Shown here piece after piece: positions 43,804 through 54,544 of a stretch of DNA of 64,000 nucleotides. Position numbers and translations under genes: made by a program. The notes below the pieces were generated by a model, which saw nothing but the letters and a program-made list of their open reading frames with translations, was not told the DNA's origin and did no database searches. Origin of the DNA: Streptomyces sp. R302 (GTDB taxonomy: Bacteria > Actinomycetota > Actinomycetes > Streptomycetales > Streptomycetaceae); NCBI RefSeq assembly GCF_012927245.1, contig NZ_JABBGE010000013.1, positions 124,001 through 188,000 of the forward strand. The letters run 5' to 3'. Each line of letters starts with the position of its first letter. Position 1 is the first letter of the stretch.

Positions 43804-44269
43804 CCGCGATAGTGACCGAGCCGCGCGGTTCGTGCGTTCGTTCGTCCACAGGCAGGCATCATTAGTCCTACCTGCATACTTTTCGGTTTCCCCCATCACT
43901 TATCCACAGGGCCAGCGGGCAGGCTGGGGACAAGTCGACTCCCGTCCCCGACAAGGTCGACAAATCACCCCCGTCACCCCTCGCGCACATGGCCTCCATC
44001 CACAGGCCCCACCGCCGTGCACGTCAGAGCGGGCCCACCCCACTCACCCTCCGGAGCGAGCGATTCCCCTCGAAATGAGTGCGGGAATGGTGTTTGATCA
44101 CGCAATTCGGAGGTGACGGTCCCGGAATCCACAGAACTTCCTCACACCCTGTGGATAACTCGATTCCCTGGAATTTCGAGAACCGCAACAAGGCCCTCAA
44201 TTCGGGCATACCAACACGCCCTCCTTTATCCGGTGAGGGCGCACGAGCACACACCGGTAGCCTGGTGGG
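43804..44269. other. pheA-serS intergenic region with DnaA-box-like 9-mers
   Basis: 466 bp, less G+C rich than the flanks. Two perfect TTATCCACA sites lie in opposite orientation (43900-43908 plus; 44150-44158 minus), with related TCGTCCACA (43842), CCATCCACA (43996) and GAATCCACA (44125). No gene seen. Confidence 0.7.
44258..44263 (+). promoter_or_regulatory. -10 of a leaderless serS promoter
   Basis: TAGCCT six nt before the serS GTG, and no ribosome binding site in the gap. Confidence 0.5.
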
Positions 44270-45559
44270 GTGATTGACCTTCGCCTGCTCCGTGAGGACC
44301 CCGACCGTGTTCGCGCCTCCCAGCGCGCCCGTGGAGAGGACGTCGGCCTCGTCGACGCCCTGCTCTCCGCCGATGAGCGGCGCAGGTCGTCCGGCGTCCG
44401 CTTCGACGAGCTCCGTTCCGAGCAGAAGGCGCTCGGAAAGCTGATCCCCAAGGCCACCCCCGAGGAGCGCGCCGAGCTCCTCCAGCGCGCCGAACAGCTC
44501 AAGACCGACGTCAAGGCCGCCGAGGCCGAGCAGAACGAGGCCGACGAGACGGCCCGTGCGCTCCTCCTCCGGCTCGGCAACATCGTCCACGAGGACGTGC
44601 CGGTCGGCGGCGAGGAGGACTTCGTCGTCCTGGAGACGCACGGCACCATCCGCGACTTCGCCGCCGAGGGCTTCGAGCCCAAGGACCACCTGGAGCTCGG
44701 CGAGGCGCTCGGCGCCATCGACGTCGAGCGCGGCGCCAAGGTCTCCGGCTCGCGCTTCTACTACCTGACCGGCGTCGGCGCGCTCCTGGAGCTCGCGCTG
44801 GTCAACGCCGCCATCGCGCAGGCCACCGAGGCCGGCTTCATCCCGATGCTCACCCCCGCGCTGGTCCGCCCGCGCGCCATGGAGGGCACCGGCTTCCTCG
44901 GCCAGGCCGCGGAGAACGTGTACCACCTGGAGAAGGACGACTACTACCTGGTCGGCACCTCCGAGGTCCCGCTCGCCGCGTACCACATGGACGAGATCAT
45001 CGACGCCGACAAGCTGCCGCTGCGGTACGCGGGCTTCTCGCCCTGCTTCCGCCGCGAGGCCGGCACGTACGGCAAGGACACCCGCGGCATCTTCCGCGTC
45101 CACCAGTTCGACAAGGTCGAGATGTTCTCGTACGTCGCGCCCGAGGACGCGGAGAACGAGCACAAGCGGCTCCTGGACTGGGAGAAGCAGTGGCTCACCT
45201 CCCTGGAGCTGCCCTTCCAGGTGATCGACGTCGCCACCGGTGACCTCGGCGCCTCCGCCTCCCGCAAGTTCGACTGCGAGGCGTGGATCCCGACCCAGGG
45301 CAAGTACCGCGAGCTGACCTCGGCGTCCAACTGCGACGGCTTCCAGGCCCGCCGCCTGTCGGTCCGCATGCGCGAGGAGCAGGGCGGCAAGAAGACCGTC
45401 CAGCCGCTCGCCACGCTGAACGGCACGCTGTGCGCCGTCCCGCGCACCATCGTCGCCATCCTGGAGAACCACCAGCTCGCCGACGGTTCGGTGCGCGTCC
45501 CGGAGGTCCTCCGGCCGTACCTGGGCGGGCGCGAGGTCCTGGAGCCGATCGCCAAGTGA
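44270..45559 (+). CDS. serS: Seryl-tRNA synthetase
   Basis: 429 residues, class II synthetase that charges tRNA-Ser. N-terminal coiled-coil arm (about 30-105) that grips the long variable arm of tRNA-Ser, then the catalytic core with motif 2 (CFRREAGTYGKDTRGIFRVHQF) and motif 3 (NGTLCAVPRTIVAILENHQ). The start is GTG at 44270, probably leaderless. Its stop overlaps the GTG of the HAD gene. Two tRNA-Ser genes lie elsewhere in the window. Confidence 0.97.
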   Translation: MIDLRLLREDPDRVRASQRARGEDVGLVDALLSADERRRSSGVRFDELRSEQKALGKLIPKATPEERAELLQRAEQLKTDVKAAEAEQNEADETARALLLRLGNIVHEDVPVGGEEDFVVLETHGTIRDFAAEGFEPKDHLELGEALGAIDVERGAKVSGSRFYYLTGVGALLELALVNAAIAQATEAGFIPMLTPALVRPRAMEGTGFLGQAAENVYHLEKDDYYLVGTSEVPLAAYHMDEIIDADKLPLRYAGFSPCFRREAGTYGKDTRGIFRVHQFDKVEMFSYVAPEDAENEHKRLLDWEKQWLTSLELPFQVIDVATGDLGASASRKFDCEAWIPTQGKYRELTSASNCDGFQARRLSVRMREEQGGKKTVQPLATLNGTLCAVPRTIVAILENHQLADGSVRVPEVLRPYLGGREVLEPIAK

Positions 45560-46362
45560 GCGCCTTCCCCTACCGCCTGGTCGCGACGGACCTCGACGGC
45601 ACGCTGCTGCGGGCCGACGAGTCCGTCTCGGACCGCACCCGGGAGGCGCTCGCCGCGGTGACGGCGGCCGGTGCCGCGCACATCGTCGTCACCGGCCGGG
45701 CGGTGCCCTGGACCCGTCACATCCTCGACGACCTCGGCTACGAGGGGATCGCGGTGTGCGGCCAGGGCGCGCAGGTCTACCACGCAGGCGAGCACCGGCT
45801 GCTGACCTCCCTCACCCTGGACCGGCAGCTCGCCGGGCTCGCCCTGTCCAAGATCGAGGCGGAGATCGGCCCGCTGGCGCTGGCCGCGAGCCGGGACGGC
45901 CTGGAGGGCGAGGTCCTGGTGGGCCCCGGCTACCGGGCCCAGGAGGGCCCGCTGCCGTTCGTGCCGTTCGAGGACCCGGCCGAGGTGTGGGCTGCGCCGC
46001 TCACCAAGCTCTACCTCCAGCACCCGACGATGAGCGACGACGAGCTGACCGCCGTCGCGCGCGCCACCGTCGGCGGCCTCGTCGACGTGGTCATGGCGGG
46101 CCCGGGGATCGTGGAGATCCTGCCGCTCGGCCTGAGCAAGGCCACCGGCCTCTCGCTGGCGGCGCGCCGGCTGGGCGTGAAGGCGGCGGAGACCATCGCC
46201 TTCGGCGACATGCCCAACGACATCCCGATGTTCGGCTGGGCCGCGCGCGGGGTCGCGATGGGCAACGCGCACGAGGAGCTGCGGGCGGTCGCGGACGAGG
46301 TGACCGACTCCAACGAGGAGGACGGCATCGCGGTCGTCCTGGAGCGTCTGATGGCGGTCTGA
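45556..46362 (+). CDS. Cof-type HAD hydrolase
   Basis: 268 residues, HAD superfamily with a type IIB cap: VATDLDGTLLRAD (motif I), VVTGRAVPW (motif II), LSKATGLSL (Lys, motif III) and FGDMPNDIPMF (motif IV). Likely a sugar- or nucleotide-phosphate phosphatase. GTG at 45556 overlaps the serS stop (GTGA), so it is translated with serS. A near relative is encoded at 60463. Confidence 0.92.
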   Translation: MSAFPYRLVATDLDGTLLRADESVSDRTREALAAVTAAGAAHIVVTGRAVPWTRHILDDLGYEGIAVCGQGAQVYHAGEHRLLTSLTLDRQLAGLALSKIEAEIGPLALAASRDGLEGEVLVGPGYRAQEGPLPFVPFEDPAEVWAAPLTKLYLQHPTMSDDELTAVARATVGGLVDVVMAGPGIVEILPLGLSKATGLSLAARRLGVKAAETIAFGDMPNDIPMFGWAARGVAMGNAHEELRAVADEVTDSNEEDGIAVVLERLMAV

Positions 46363-46393
46363 CCCGCGTCCCGTACCACCACGGATTCCGTGC

Positions 46394-46424
46394 GAAGGCC
46401 CGCTCCCTGAGGGAGCGGGCCTTC
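46394..46424. terminator. Terminator after the serS operon
   Basis: Perfect 14-bp stem GAAGGCCCGCTCCC with a 3-nt loop, between converging genes. Confidence 0.9.
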
Positions 46425-46505
46425 GTCGGTCGCGGCCCGCGCGGACCGGAGATCCGCGCGCTCGAAGCGGCCGCCACCGGGGGATCCCCCGTTTCCCCCG
46501 CACAA

Positions 46506-47177
46506 CTAGTGTGCGCCGGGCGGCCGTTCGGTCGCGAACGGTTTTCCGTGCGCCGGACGCCGGGTGAGCGGGTAGCAGGCGAGGCCGATGGCGAGCGAGA
46601 GGGCGTGCCCGAGGTCGGTGAAGGTGCGGTCCGTGAGCAGCGGGACGAGGAAGAAGGCCAGCGCGGCGGCCAGGTAGAGCCATCGCCAGGGGCGGGCGAT
46701 GCGGTAGGTCAGGATCCCCGCGGAGGCGGCGAGGCCGTAGCTGACGCCGATGTCGACGACGTGCGCCATGCTGCGGGGCACGTCGTGGTGGGTGATCGCG
46801 TAGAGGACGACCTGCTGGCTGACGAGGGTGGCGGCGATGTGGGCGGTGGCCACCGTGAAGAGCCACTTGGGTGTGCCCAGCCAGCGCTCCACGGGCGCGT
46901 GGAAGAGCTCGAAGAGGAGCGCGTAGAAGACCAGTGCGGCCGGATCCTGGATCCAGAAGGCGCTGGCGAGCAGGGCGCGGACCGGGTGGCGGGCGAGCTG
47001 GTAGAGGTTGCTGCTGTTGCGGTGCAGCAGATAGGTCTCGAAGCCGTCGGGCGAGAGGGCGAGGACGAGGCTGGTGACCGCGATGACCGCGAGCCAGAGA
47101 TGCGTACCGGGTGACGAACGCACCCACGACCTGATCGGTCGGGACGGTTCGCCACCCGGAGTGGTTTCGCTCGGCAC
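46506..47177 (-). CDS. Rhomboid-like integral membrane protein
   Basis: 223 residues with six predicted membrane helices. The candidate catalytic pair is Ser146 in DIGVSYG and His191 in DLGHALSLAIG, the order and spacing expected of rhomboid intramembrane proteases, but the Ser motif is G-V-S-Y rather than G-x-S-G. The short HRNSSNLYQLARHP segment is typical of the Streptomyces rhomboid-like group, whose activity is unproven. GTG start at 47177. Confidence 0.8.
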   Translation of the reverse strand: MPSETTPGGEPSRPIRSWVRSSPGTHLWLAVIAVTSLVLALSPDGFETYLLHRNSSNLYQLARHPVRALLASAFWIQDPAALVFYALLFELFHAPVERWLGTPKWLFTVATAHIAATLVSQQVVLYAITHHDVPRSMAHVVDIGVSYGLAASAGILTYRIARPWRWLYLAAALAFFLVPLLTDRTFTDLGHALSLAIGLACYPLTRRPAHGKPFATERPPGAH

Positions 47178-47240
47178 CTGTCAGTGCCTATCACCTGAAG
47201 CCGTGGGGCCCGGTGAGGCCTGGCGGTGCCTGACGGGACC

Positions 47241-48644
<1,404 letters not shown>

Positions 48645-48801
48645 GACTGACTCCCGAGGGTGATGAGGGTGTTCGGTGCACGTACGAGCCCACAGTAGTC
48701 CGGTCGTCCCCGAGCGGCCGGGGTGATCCGCCACACCTGTGGACGACTTGTAGGATGACTGGGCAACCGGGTGATCGATCGGATCGGGAGGTACGGGACG
48801 G

Positions 48802-49500
48802 ATGGCGGCACTGAGAGCGGCGGGGCGGACCTCGCTGGTGGACTCCGCGGTGGAGCAGCTGCGGGCCCAGCTCGCCGAGGGCGAGTGGTCCGTCGGCGAC
48901 CGCATCCCCACCGAGCACGAGCTCGCCCAGCAGCTCGGCGTCGGCCGCAACACGGTCCGCGAGGCGATCCGCGTCCTCGTCCACGCCGGGCTCCTGGAGT
49001 CCCGGCAGGGCAACGGCACCTTCGTCCGCTCCACCGCCGACCCGGCCGCCGTCCTGCGCGGGGTCCGGCACGCGGGCGCGGGCGATGTCCTGGAGCTGCG
49101 GACCGCCCTGGAGGCGGAGGCGGCCAGGCTCGCCGCCGAGCGGCGGGACACCCACGACCTGCTGCGGCTGCGGGCCGCCCTGACCACCCTGCGCGAGGAG
49201 GGCGACCGGGACGCCGACGCCGACCTCGCCTTCCACCTCGCCGTGGTCGGCGCCACCCACAACGCCGCCTTCATCGAGGTCTACCGCTTCTTCTCCACCC
49301 AGGTCCACGAGGTGCTCGTCGAGGCGCTCGGCGACCGCGCGATGCCTCCGGTCGACATCGACGCCCACGAGGCCCTGGTCGCCGCCGTCGAGGCGGGCGA
49401 CGCGGACGCCGCCGAACGCCAGGCCCGCGAGCTGCTGCGGAGACCGGCGGAGACCGTGGCGGCGCTCACGGCGGAGCGCTCCGACGGGACGCGGGCGTGA
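48802..49500 (+). CDS. GntR/FadR-family transcriptional regulator
   Basis: 232 residues: N-terminal winged helix (about 12-75; GDRIPTEHELAQQLGVGRNTVREAIRVLVHAGLLESRQGNGTFV) and an all-helical FCD ligand domain (about 95-220; DADLAFHLAVVGATHN with metal-site Asp and His). It is coupled to the MFS exporter by a GTGA overlap, so it most likely controls that exporter in response to its substrate. GGGAGG lies about 10 nt before the ATG. Confidence 0.92.
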   Translation: MAALRAAGRTSLVDSAVEQLRAQLAEGEWSVGDRIPTEHELAQQLGVGRNTVREAIRVLVHAGLLESRQGNGTFVRSTADPAAVLRGVRHAGAGDVLELRTALEAEAARLAAERRDTHDLLRLRAALTTLREEGDRDADADLAFHLAVVGATHNAAFIEVYRFFSTQVHEVLVEALGDRAMPPVDIDAHEALVAAVEAGDADAAERQARELLRRPAETVAALTAERSDGTRA

Positions 49501-50768
49501 GGGGTACGGAGACGGACCACGCGCGCGTGCTGGTCGACGCCGAGGCGGACGTACGGCCCTCGACAGCGGGGGCGGCCACCCGGCGGACGCTGCCCGCCCG
49601 TCCGGTGCTGCTGCTCGCCGGCATCGTGCTCGCCTCGCTCAACATGCGGGTCGCGCTGGCGAGCGTGGCGCCGCTGGTCGGCGAGATCGCCGGGAAATTC
49701 GGCCTGTCCTCGACGGCCGGCTCCCTCATCACCTCGATCCCGGTGCTCTTCCTGGGGCTCGGCGCGCTCGTCGCCCCGTGGCTCGGCCGCCGATTCGGCG
49801 CCGAGCGGACGGTCCTCGCCGCACTGCTGCTGCTCGCCGGCGGCATCCTGGTGCGCCTGCTGCCGTCGGTCCTGGCGCTGTACGGCGGCGGGGTCCTCGT
49901 CGGCACCGCGATCGCCCTGCTCAACGTGCTGATGCCGGGGCTGATCAAGAGGGACTTCCCGGACCGGGCGGCCGCGATGACCTCCGTCTACACGGGGGCG
50001 ATGGTCGCCGGGGCCACGATCGCCGCGGCGGCGGCCGTGCCCCTGGAGGAGGCCCTCGGCGGCGGCTGGCAGGGCTCGCTCGGCTTCTGGTCGGTGCTCG
50101 CCGTCGTGGCGGCGGTGGGCTGGCTGCCCCAGGTGCTGATCGCCCGGGGCCGTACCGGGCACGAGGTACGGGCCGTCCCGGCCGCCGGTGCCGCGCCCAC
50201 GCGCGTGTGGCGCTCGGCCCTCGCCTGGCAGGTGACCCTCTTCATGGGCCTGCAGTCGGTCTGGTCGTACGTGCTGATCGCCTGGATGCCGACGATCTTC
50301 ACCGACCACGGGATGAGCCGCTCCGAGGCCGGTGTGGTCTTCGCCTTCAACAACCTGATCCAGATCGCCGGGGCCTTCGTGGTGCCGCTGCTCGCGGGCC
50401 GCAGGCGCAGCCAGCGCCCGCTGGTGGTGCTGGTGACGGCGATGGTCGCGGCCGGGTACGCGGGGCTGCTCGTCGCCCCGGCCGAGGGGGCGTGGCTCTG
50501 GGCCGCGGTCCTCGGCATCGGTCAGGGCGGGGCCCTGGGGCTCGCCCTGACCCTGATCGTGCTGCGGACCGGGGACGCCCCGACGGCCGCCCGGCTCTCC
50601 GGGATGGCGCAGACGGTCGGCTACCTGCTGGCCGCCGCCGGGCCGCTCGCGGCCGGGGCCCTGCACCAGGCGACCGGCTCGTGGACGGTGCCGATCACGC
50701 TGGTCCTCGGGGTGTGCGCGGCGGCCGCGGGCGTCGGCCTGCTCGCCGCCCGCGACCGTACCGTCTGA
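49497..50768 (+). CDS. MFS transporter, CynX/NimT type
   Basis: 423 residues, about 12 membrane helices, starting with a 35-residue polar tail. Features of the CynX/NimT (cyanate/nitroimidazole-related) branch: LASLNMRVALASVAPL in helix 1, MPGLIKRDFPDRAAAMTSVYTGAMVAGATIAA near helix 4-5. Substrate unknown; members export small organic compounds. The GTG start overlaps the regulator's stop. It ends 19 bp from a converging ABC permease gene. Confidence 0.9.
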   Translation: MRGTETDHARVLVDAEADVRPSTAGAATRRTLPARPVLLLAGIVLASLNMRVALASVAPLVGEIAGKFGLSSTAGSLITSIPVLFLGLGALVAPWLGRRFGAERTVLAALLLLAGGILVRLLPSVLALYGGGVLVGTAIALLNVLMPGLIKRDFPDRAAAMTSVYTGAMVAGATIAAAAAVPLEEALGGGWQGSLGFWSVLAVVAAVGWLPQVLIARGRTGHEVRAVPAAGAAPTRVWRSALAWQVTLFMGLQSVWSYVLIAWMPTIFTDHGMSRSEAGVVFAFNNLIQIAGAFVVPLLAGRRRSQRPLVVLVTAMVAAGYAGLLVAPAEGAWLWAAVLGIGQGGALGLALTLIVLRTGDAPTAARLSGMAQTVGYLLAAAGPLAAGALHQATGSWTVPITLVLGVCAAAAGVGLLAARDRTV

Positions 50769-50787
50769 GACCGACCCGGGAAGGTGT

Positions 50788-51507
50788 CTACTCCTCGCCG
50801 GCCAGCGTCAGCGTGCGCAGCTTGTGACCGGCGAACCAGGTGGCGCCGAGGGTGACGGCGACCAGGAGGACCGTCGCCGTCGACAGGGCCACGTCCGAGC
50901 TGATCAGCCCGTCGCCGGTGACCTTCTCGGCGAGCGCCAGCGCCCACTGCTGGACGCTGAGGGTGCGGGCGCCGGCGATCAGGGAGCCGAAGAGCGCCTC
51001 CCAGACCAGGGCGTAGACGAGGCCGATCACCACGGCGTGCCGGCTGATCGTGCCGAGCAGCAGGAAGAGCGCGCTGTAGGCGATGGAGGCGACCAGCGCT
51101 GCGACCGTGTAGGCGACGGCGACCTGCTGGCCGTTCCCGTTCAGGATGAAGCCGGCGATCAGCGTGGGCACGGCCGAGAAGGCCATGGTCACGGCGATGG
51201 CCACGATCAGCTTGGTCATGATGATCGTCGGGCGCTTCACCGGCTTGGAGAGCAGATAGACGATCGAGCCGTCGTCGATCTCCGGGCCGATCGCGCCGGT
51301 GCCCGCGATGACGCCGATCAGCGGCACCATCGTGGCGAGCGCGAAGCCGCCGAGGAGGTCGGCCGCGACCTGGTCGTCCGCGCCGTTGATGACGCGGACG
51401 GCCGTGGCGATGAGCAGGAGCAGCCCGGGCAGGAGGAAGAGGATCGCCGCCCGGCGGCGGCCGAGGAGGGCCCGGTAGGTGAGCCGGGCGACCGTGGGGT
51501 CGTACAT
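50788..51507 (-). CDS. ABC-2 type transporter permease
   Basis: 239 residues, six membrane helices, with GPEIDDGSIVYLLSKPVKRPTIIMTKL in the first half, a common ABC-2 membrane motif. Last of four co-directional genes (two ATPases, two permeases), 16 bp after the ATPase at 51524. Likely one half of a heteromeric exporter; cargo unknown. Confidence 0.88.
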   Translation of the reverse strand: MYDPTVARLTYRALLGRRRAAILFLLPGLLLLIATAVRVINGADDQVAADLLGGFALATMVPLIGVIAGTGAIGPEIDDGSIVYLLSKPVKRPTIIMTKLIVAIAVTMAFSAVPTLIAGFILNGNGQQVAVAYTVAALVASIAYSALFLLLGTISRHAVVIGLVYALVWEALFGSLIAGARTLSVQQWALALAEKVTGDGLISSDVALSTATVLLVAVTLGATWFAGHKLRTLTLAGEE

Positions 51508-51523
51508 CGGGGTCGTGCTCCTT

Positions 51524-52435
51524 TCAGGCCGCGACGAGATACGAGAAGACGGATTCGAGGGACTCGTCGGACGGCGAGACCGTCAGCAGCCGGATCCCAC
51601 GCGCGCGTGCCACCTGCGGCAGCAGTTCGGTGAACCGTCCGAAGTCGACGGCCTGGATCCGCAGTCCGCCCTCCACCGCGTCGACCTCGATGCCGGCCGT
51701 GGACGGGTCGGCGATCAGCGCGGCGGCGAGCGCCCGGTCGTCGCTGGAGCGGATCAGATAGCGGTGCGGCCGGTCGGTCATCAGGCGGCGGATCCGCCGG
51801 AAGTCGCCGGAGGCGGCGTGCCGGCCGGCGACGATCACCTCGATGTGCGAGGCGAGCTGCTCGACCTCCTCCAGGATGTGCGAGGAGAAGAGGACCGTGC
51901 GGCCCTCGGCGCCCATCCGGCGCAGCAGCTCCATGAGCTGCATCCGCTGGCGCGGGTCCATGCCGTTGAACGGCTCGTCGAGCAGCAGCACGGACGGCTC
52001 GTGGACGAGGGCCGAGGCCATCTTCACGCGCTGCCGCATGCCCTTGCTGTACGTGGCGATCTTCCGGTCCTGCGCGTGCTCCATCTCGACGGTCGCGAGG
52101 GCCTTCTGGGCCTCCGCCGCGCCGAGGCCCTGGAGCTCCGCGTTGGCCACCACGAACTCGCGGCCGGTGAGGAAGTCGTACATCGCCTCCCGCTCGGGGA
52201 CGACGCCGATGGAGCGGTAGACCGACTCGTTGCGCCAGACCGGCTCGCCGTCGAGGGTCACCTTGCCCGTGGAGGGGTCGAGGAAGCCGCCCATCATGTT
52301 GATGAGGGTGGACTTCCCGGCGCCGTTGGGGCCGAGGAGGCCGGTCACGCCGGGGCCGATCGACATGGTGACGTCGTTGACGGCGACGACGTTGCCGAAC
52401 CAGCGGGAGACGTGGTCGATGTGCAGGGTGCTCAC
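51524..52435 (-). CDS. ABC transporter ATP-binding protein
   Basis: 303 residues. Walker A GPNGAGKST (about 35-43), signature YSKGMRQRV, Walker B VLLLDEPFNGMD, switch His in SSHILEE, and a C-terminal extension (about 220-303). GTG at 52435 overlaps the stop of the upstream permease (GTGA). It pairs with the permease at 50788. Confidence 0.95.
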   Translation of the reverse strand: MSTLHIDHVSRWFGNVVAVNDVTMSIGPGVTGLLGPNGAGKSTLINMMGGFLDPSTGKVTLDGEPVWRNESVYRSIGVVPEREAMYDFLTGREFVVANAELQGLGAAEAQKALATVEMEHAQDRKIATYSKGMRQRVKMASALVHEPSVLLLDEPFNGMDPRQRMQLMELLRRMGAEGRTVLFSSHILEEVEQLASHIEVIVAGRHAASGDFRRIRRLMTDRPHRYLIRSSDDRALAAALIADPSTAGIEVDAVEGGLRIQAVDFGRFTELLPQVARARGIRLLTVSPSDESLESVFSYLVAA

Positions 52436-53334
52436 AGTCCGACCTTCCGGTAGCGGGCCATCAGGATGCCGTAGCAGCCGGCGATGAGGCCGAGGACGAC
52501 CACGAGGTAGACCACGCCGGTCCCGGCCCCGACCGGCACCTCGCCGGGGAAGGAGGCGGGGGCGCCGAGGAAGGCGTTCTGCAGGCCGATGATCAGGGTG
52601 AGGGGGGAGAAGAGGCCGAGCCAGGCGATGGCGTCGGTGTTCTCGGTGGCGTAGGAGATGCCCTGGAGGGTGGAGACCGCGCCGTAGGAGATGGTGAGGA
52701 CGGCGATCACCGCGGCGACGCCGAAGCCGCGGCGCGGGGTGAGCGCGGCCATGACGAGGCCGATGCCGCCGAAGAGCACCGAAAGGAGTGCGACGGAGAC
52801 GAGGCCCTGGCCGAAGAGTTTGGCCTGCTCGGCGAAGTCCATCTTGGCCAGCATCGAGCCGATCCAGAGGATCAGCAGCGGGGTGACGGTGAGGATGAAG
52901 AGCGCCGAGGCCATGGCCCCGTACTTGGCGAGCACGTAGTCGACGCGCTCGATGGGGCGGGAGAAGTACAGCGGGACCGTCCGGAACCTGAGGTCGCGGG
53001 AGACCGACTGGGGGGCCTGGGAGGCCAGGTAGACGGCGATGACGAGCTGGAGGAAGATCGCGTACTGGGTGTACTCCACCGCCAGCTTGTCGGCCTTGAT
53101 GTACACGGCGATCGCGACGATGATCAGCGCCGGGACGCACATCACCGCGAAGAGCAGCATCGGCAGCACCTTCGACTTGGCGCTGCGGCCCAGGCCGTAC
53201 GACCCCCGCAGGGACTGCGAGAAGAGCGAGCGGCGGGCGTAGGAGCGGCCGAGCCTCGGGCCGTCGTAGGACCGGTATCCGATGTTGTGGATCCGGGTGG
53301 TGTCGGGGGCGGCCCCGGGGGCGGGGGTGCTCAT
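52432..53334 (-). CDS. ABC-2 type transporter permease
   Basis: 300 residues. A basic cytoplasmic N-tail with IHNIGYRSYDGPRLGRSYA, then six membrane helices, with SRDLRFRTVPLYFSRPIERVDYVLAKYG in the first cytoplasmic loop. ATG at 53334 overlaps the upstream ATPase stop (ATGA). Confidence 0.92.
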   Translation of the reverse strand: MSTPAPGAAPDTTRIHNIGYRSYDGPRLGRSYARRSLFSQSLRGSYGLGRSAKSKVLPMLLFAVMCVPALIIVAIAVYIKADKLAVEYTQYAIFLQLVIAVYLASQAPQSVSRDLRFRTVPLYFSRPIERVDYVLAKYGAMASALFILTVTPLLILWIGSMLAKMDFAEQAKLFGQGLVSVALLSVLFGGIGLVMAALTPRRGFGVAAVIAVLTISYGAVSTLQGISYATENTDAIAWLGLFSPLTLIIGLQNAFLGAPASFPGEVPVGAGTGVVYLVVVLGLIAGCYGILMARYRKVGL

Positions 53335-54302
53335 CGGGCCTTGACCTCCTCGTGCTGCGCGGCTGCCTCGGGACGGAAGACCTCGGCGATGTGGTGGCGG
53401 CGCTGCTCCATGCGGACCAGGCCGAGCCCGAGGCCGGCGACGGTGTCGCGCACCAGGTCGTACGTCTCCTCGCCGGGGGCCTCCAGGAGGAGGATGTGGC
53501 CGGCGCCGGGCAGGCCGTCCTCCACGCCCGCGTGCAGGGTGACGCCGGCGGTGGTGAGGGCCGCGCGGAGGGCCGCGGTGCCGTCCGGGTGGGCGTCGGA
53601 GTCGGTGACCTCGACCGCCAGGGTCGTGGTGGTGCGGGTGAAGTCGCTGGTGGAGCTGGACCGCAGCAGTTTGCCGCCGTCGATGACGACGACGTGGTCG
53701 CAGGTCCGCTCCAGCTCGCCGAGGAGGTGGGAGGTGACGAGCACGGAGATGCCGAAGTCGGTCCAGACGCGGCGGATCAGGCCGAGCATCTCGTCCCGGC
53801 CGACCGGGTCGAGGCCGTTCGTCGGCTCGTCGAGGAGGACCAGCTTGGGGTCGTGGACCAGGGCCTGGGCCAGCTTCACCCGCTGCTTCATGCCAGTCGA
53901 GTAGCCGCCGATGGGGCGGTAGCGCTCCTCGTACAGGCCGACGTGGCGCAGGGTGTCGGCCGTCCGCTCGCGGGCGGCGGTCGGCGGCAGGCCGGACATC
54001 CGCGCCATGTGGACGACGAACTCGGTGGCCGAGACGTCCGGCGGCAGGCAGTCGTGCTCGGGCATGTACCCGACCCGCTCGCGGATCTCGGGGCCGTGCT
54101 TCGAGACGTCGAGGCCCAGGACCTCGGCGCTGCCCTCCGTGGCGGGGGAGAGGCCGAGCAGGATCTTGATCATCGTGGACTTGCCGGCTCCGTTGGCACC
54201 CACCAGTCCGGTCACACCGGGCCCGATGTCCAGGGAGAGCCGGTCGAGAGCGGTCACCCGGGGGAACCGCTTGCTGAGGCTTTCGGTGGCGATCACAGTC
54301 AC
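53331..54302 (-). CDS. ABC transporter ATP-binding protein
   Basis: 323 residues. Walker A GANGAGKST, signature YSTGMKQRV, Walker B VLLDEPTNGLDP, SHLLGELE switch. First gene of the four-gene exporter operon. The GTG at 54302 (second GTG at 54296) lacks a strong ribosome site. Confidence 0.94.
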   Translation of the reverse strand: MTVIATESLSKRFPRVTALDRLSLDIGPGVTGLVGANGAGKSTMIKILLGLSPATEGSAEVLGLDVSKHGPEIRERVGYMPEHDCLPPDVSATEFVVHMARMSGLPPTAARERTADTLRHVGLYEERYRPIGGYSTGMKQRVKLAQALVHDPKLVLLDEPTNGLDPVGRDEMLGLIRRVWTDFGISVLVTSHLLGELERTCDHVVVIDGGKLLRSSSTSDFTRTTTTLAVEVTDSDAHPDGTAALRAALTTAGVTLHAGVEDGLPGAGHILLLEAPGEETYDLVRDTVAGLGLGLVRMEQRRHHIAEVFRPEAAAQHEEVKAR

Positions 54303-54426
54303 GCTTCGACGGTAGTGGCGCGCGCCACAGCCGTCGTCAGCCCTACGGATCGATCCCTCTCCGACTTCCGGCGTACGAACCCTGAGGGGTGTCGCGACGA
54401 AAGTCGTCGCGGCCTCCGGGACGGAG

Positions 54427-54435
54427 TTTTCCACA
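54427..54435 (+). promoter_or_regulatory. DnaA-box-like TTTTCCACA
   Basis: One mismatch to TTATCCACA, between the divergent ABC and M24 genes. Confidence 0.3.
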
Positions 54436-54544
54436 GGGTCTCGTACACACCCCTTGACGTAGCCGCCGAGCATTGTCACATTCATCGGTGTCAAGTTACG
54501 GACGCGTAGGGCGACCAAGCGCTCACACGGGACGGGCGGGTGGC

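Noticed and set aside
39004..43899. A 1600-codon minus-strand frame opposite the copper genes
   Set aside because: Shadow of ecuC, copCD, dtpA and pheA, all of which have complete family motifs.
43804..44269. oriC
   Set aside because: Only two perfect boxes and a few relaxed ones, with no dnaA-dnaN genes beside them; Streptomyces oriC has many more boxes.
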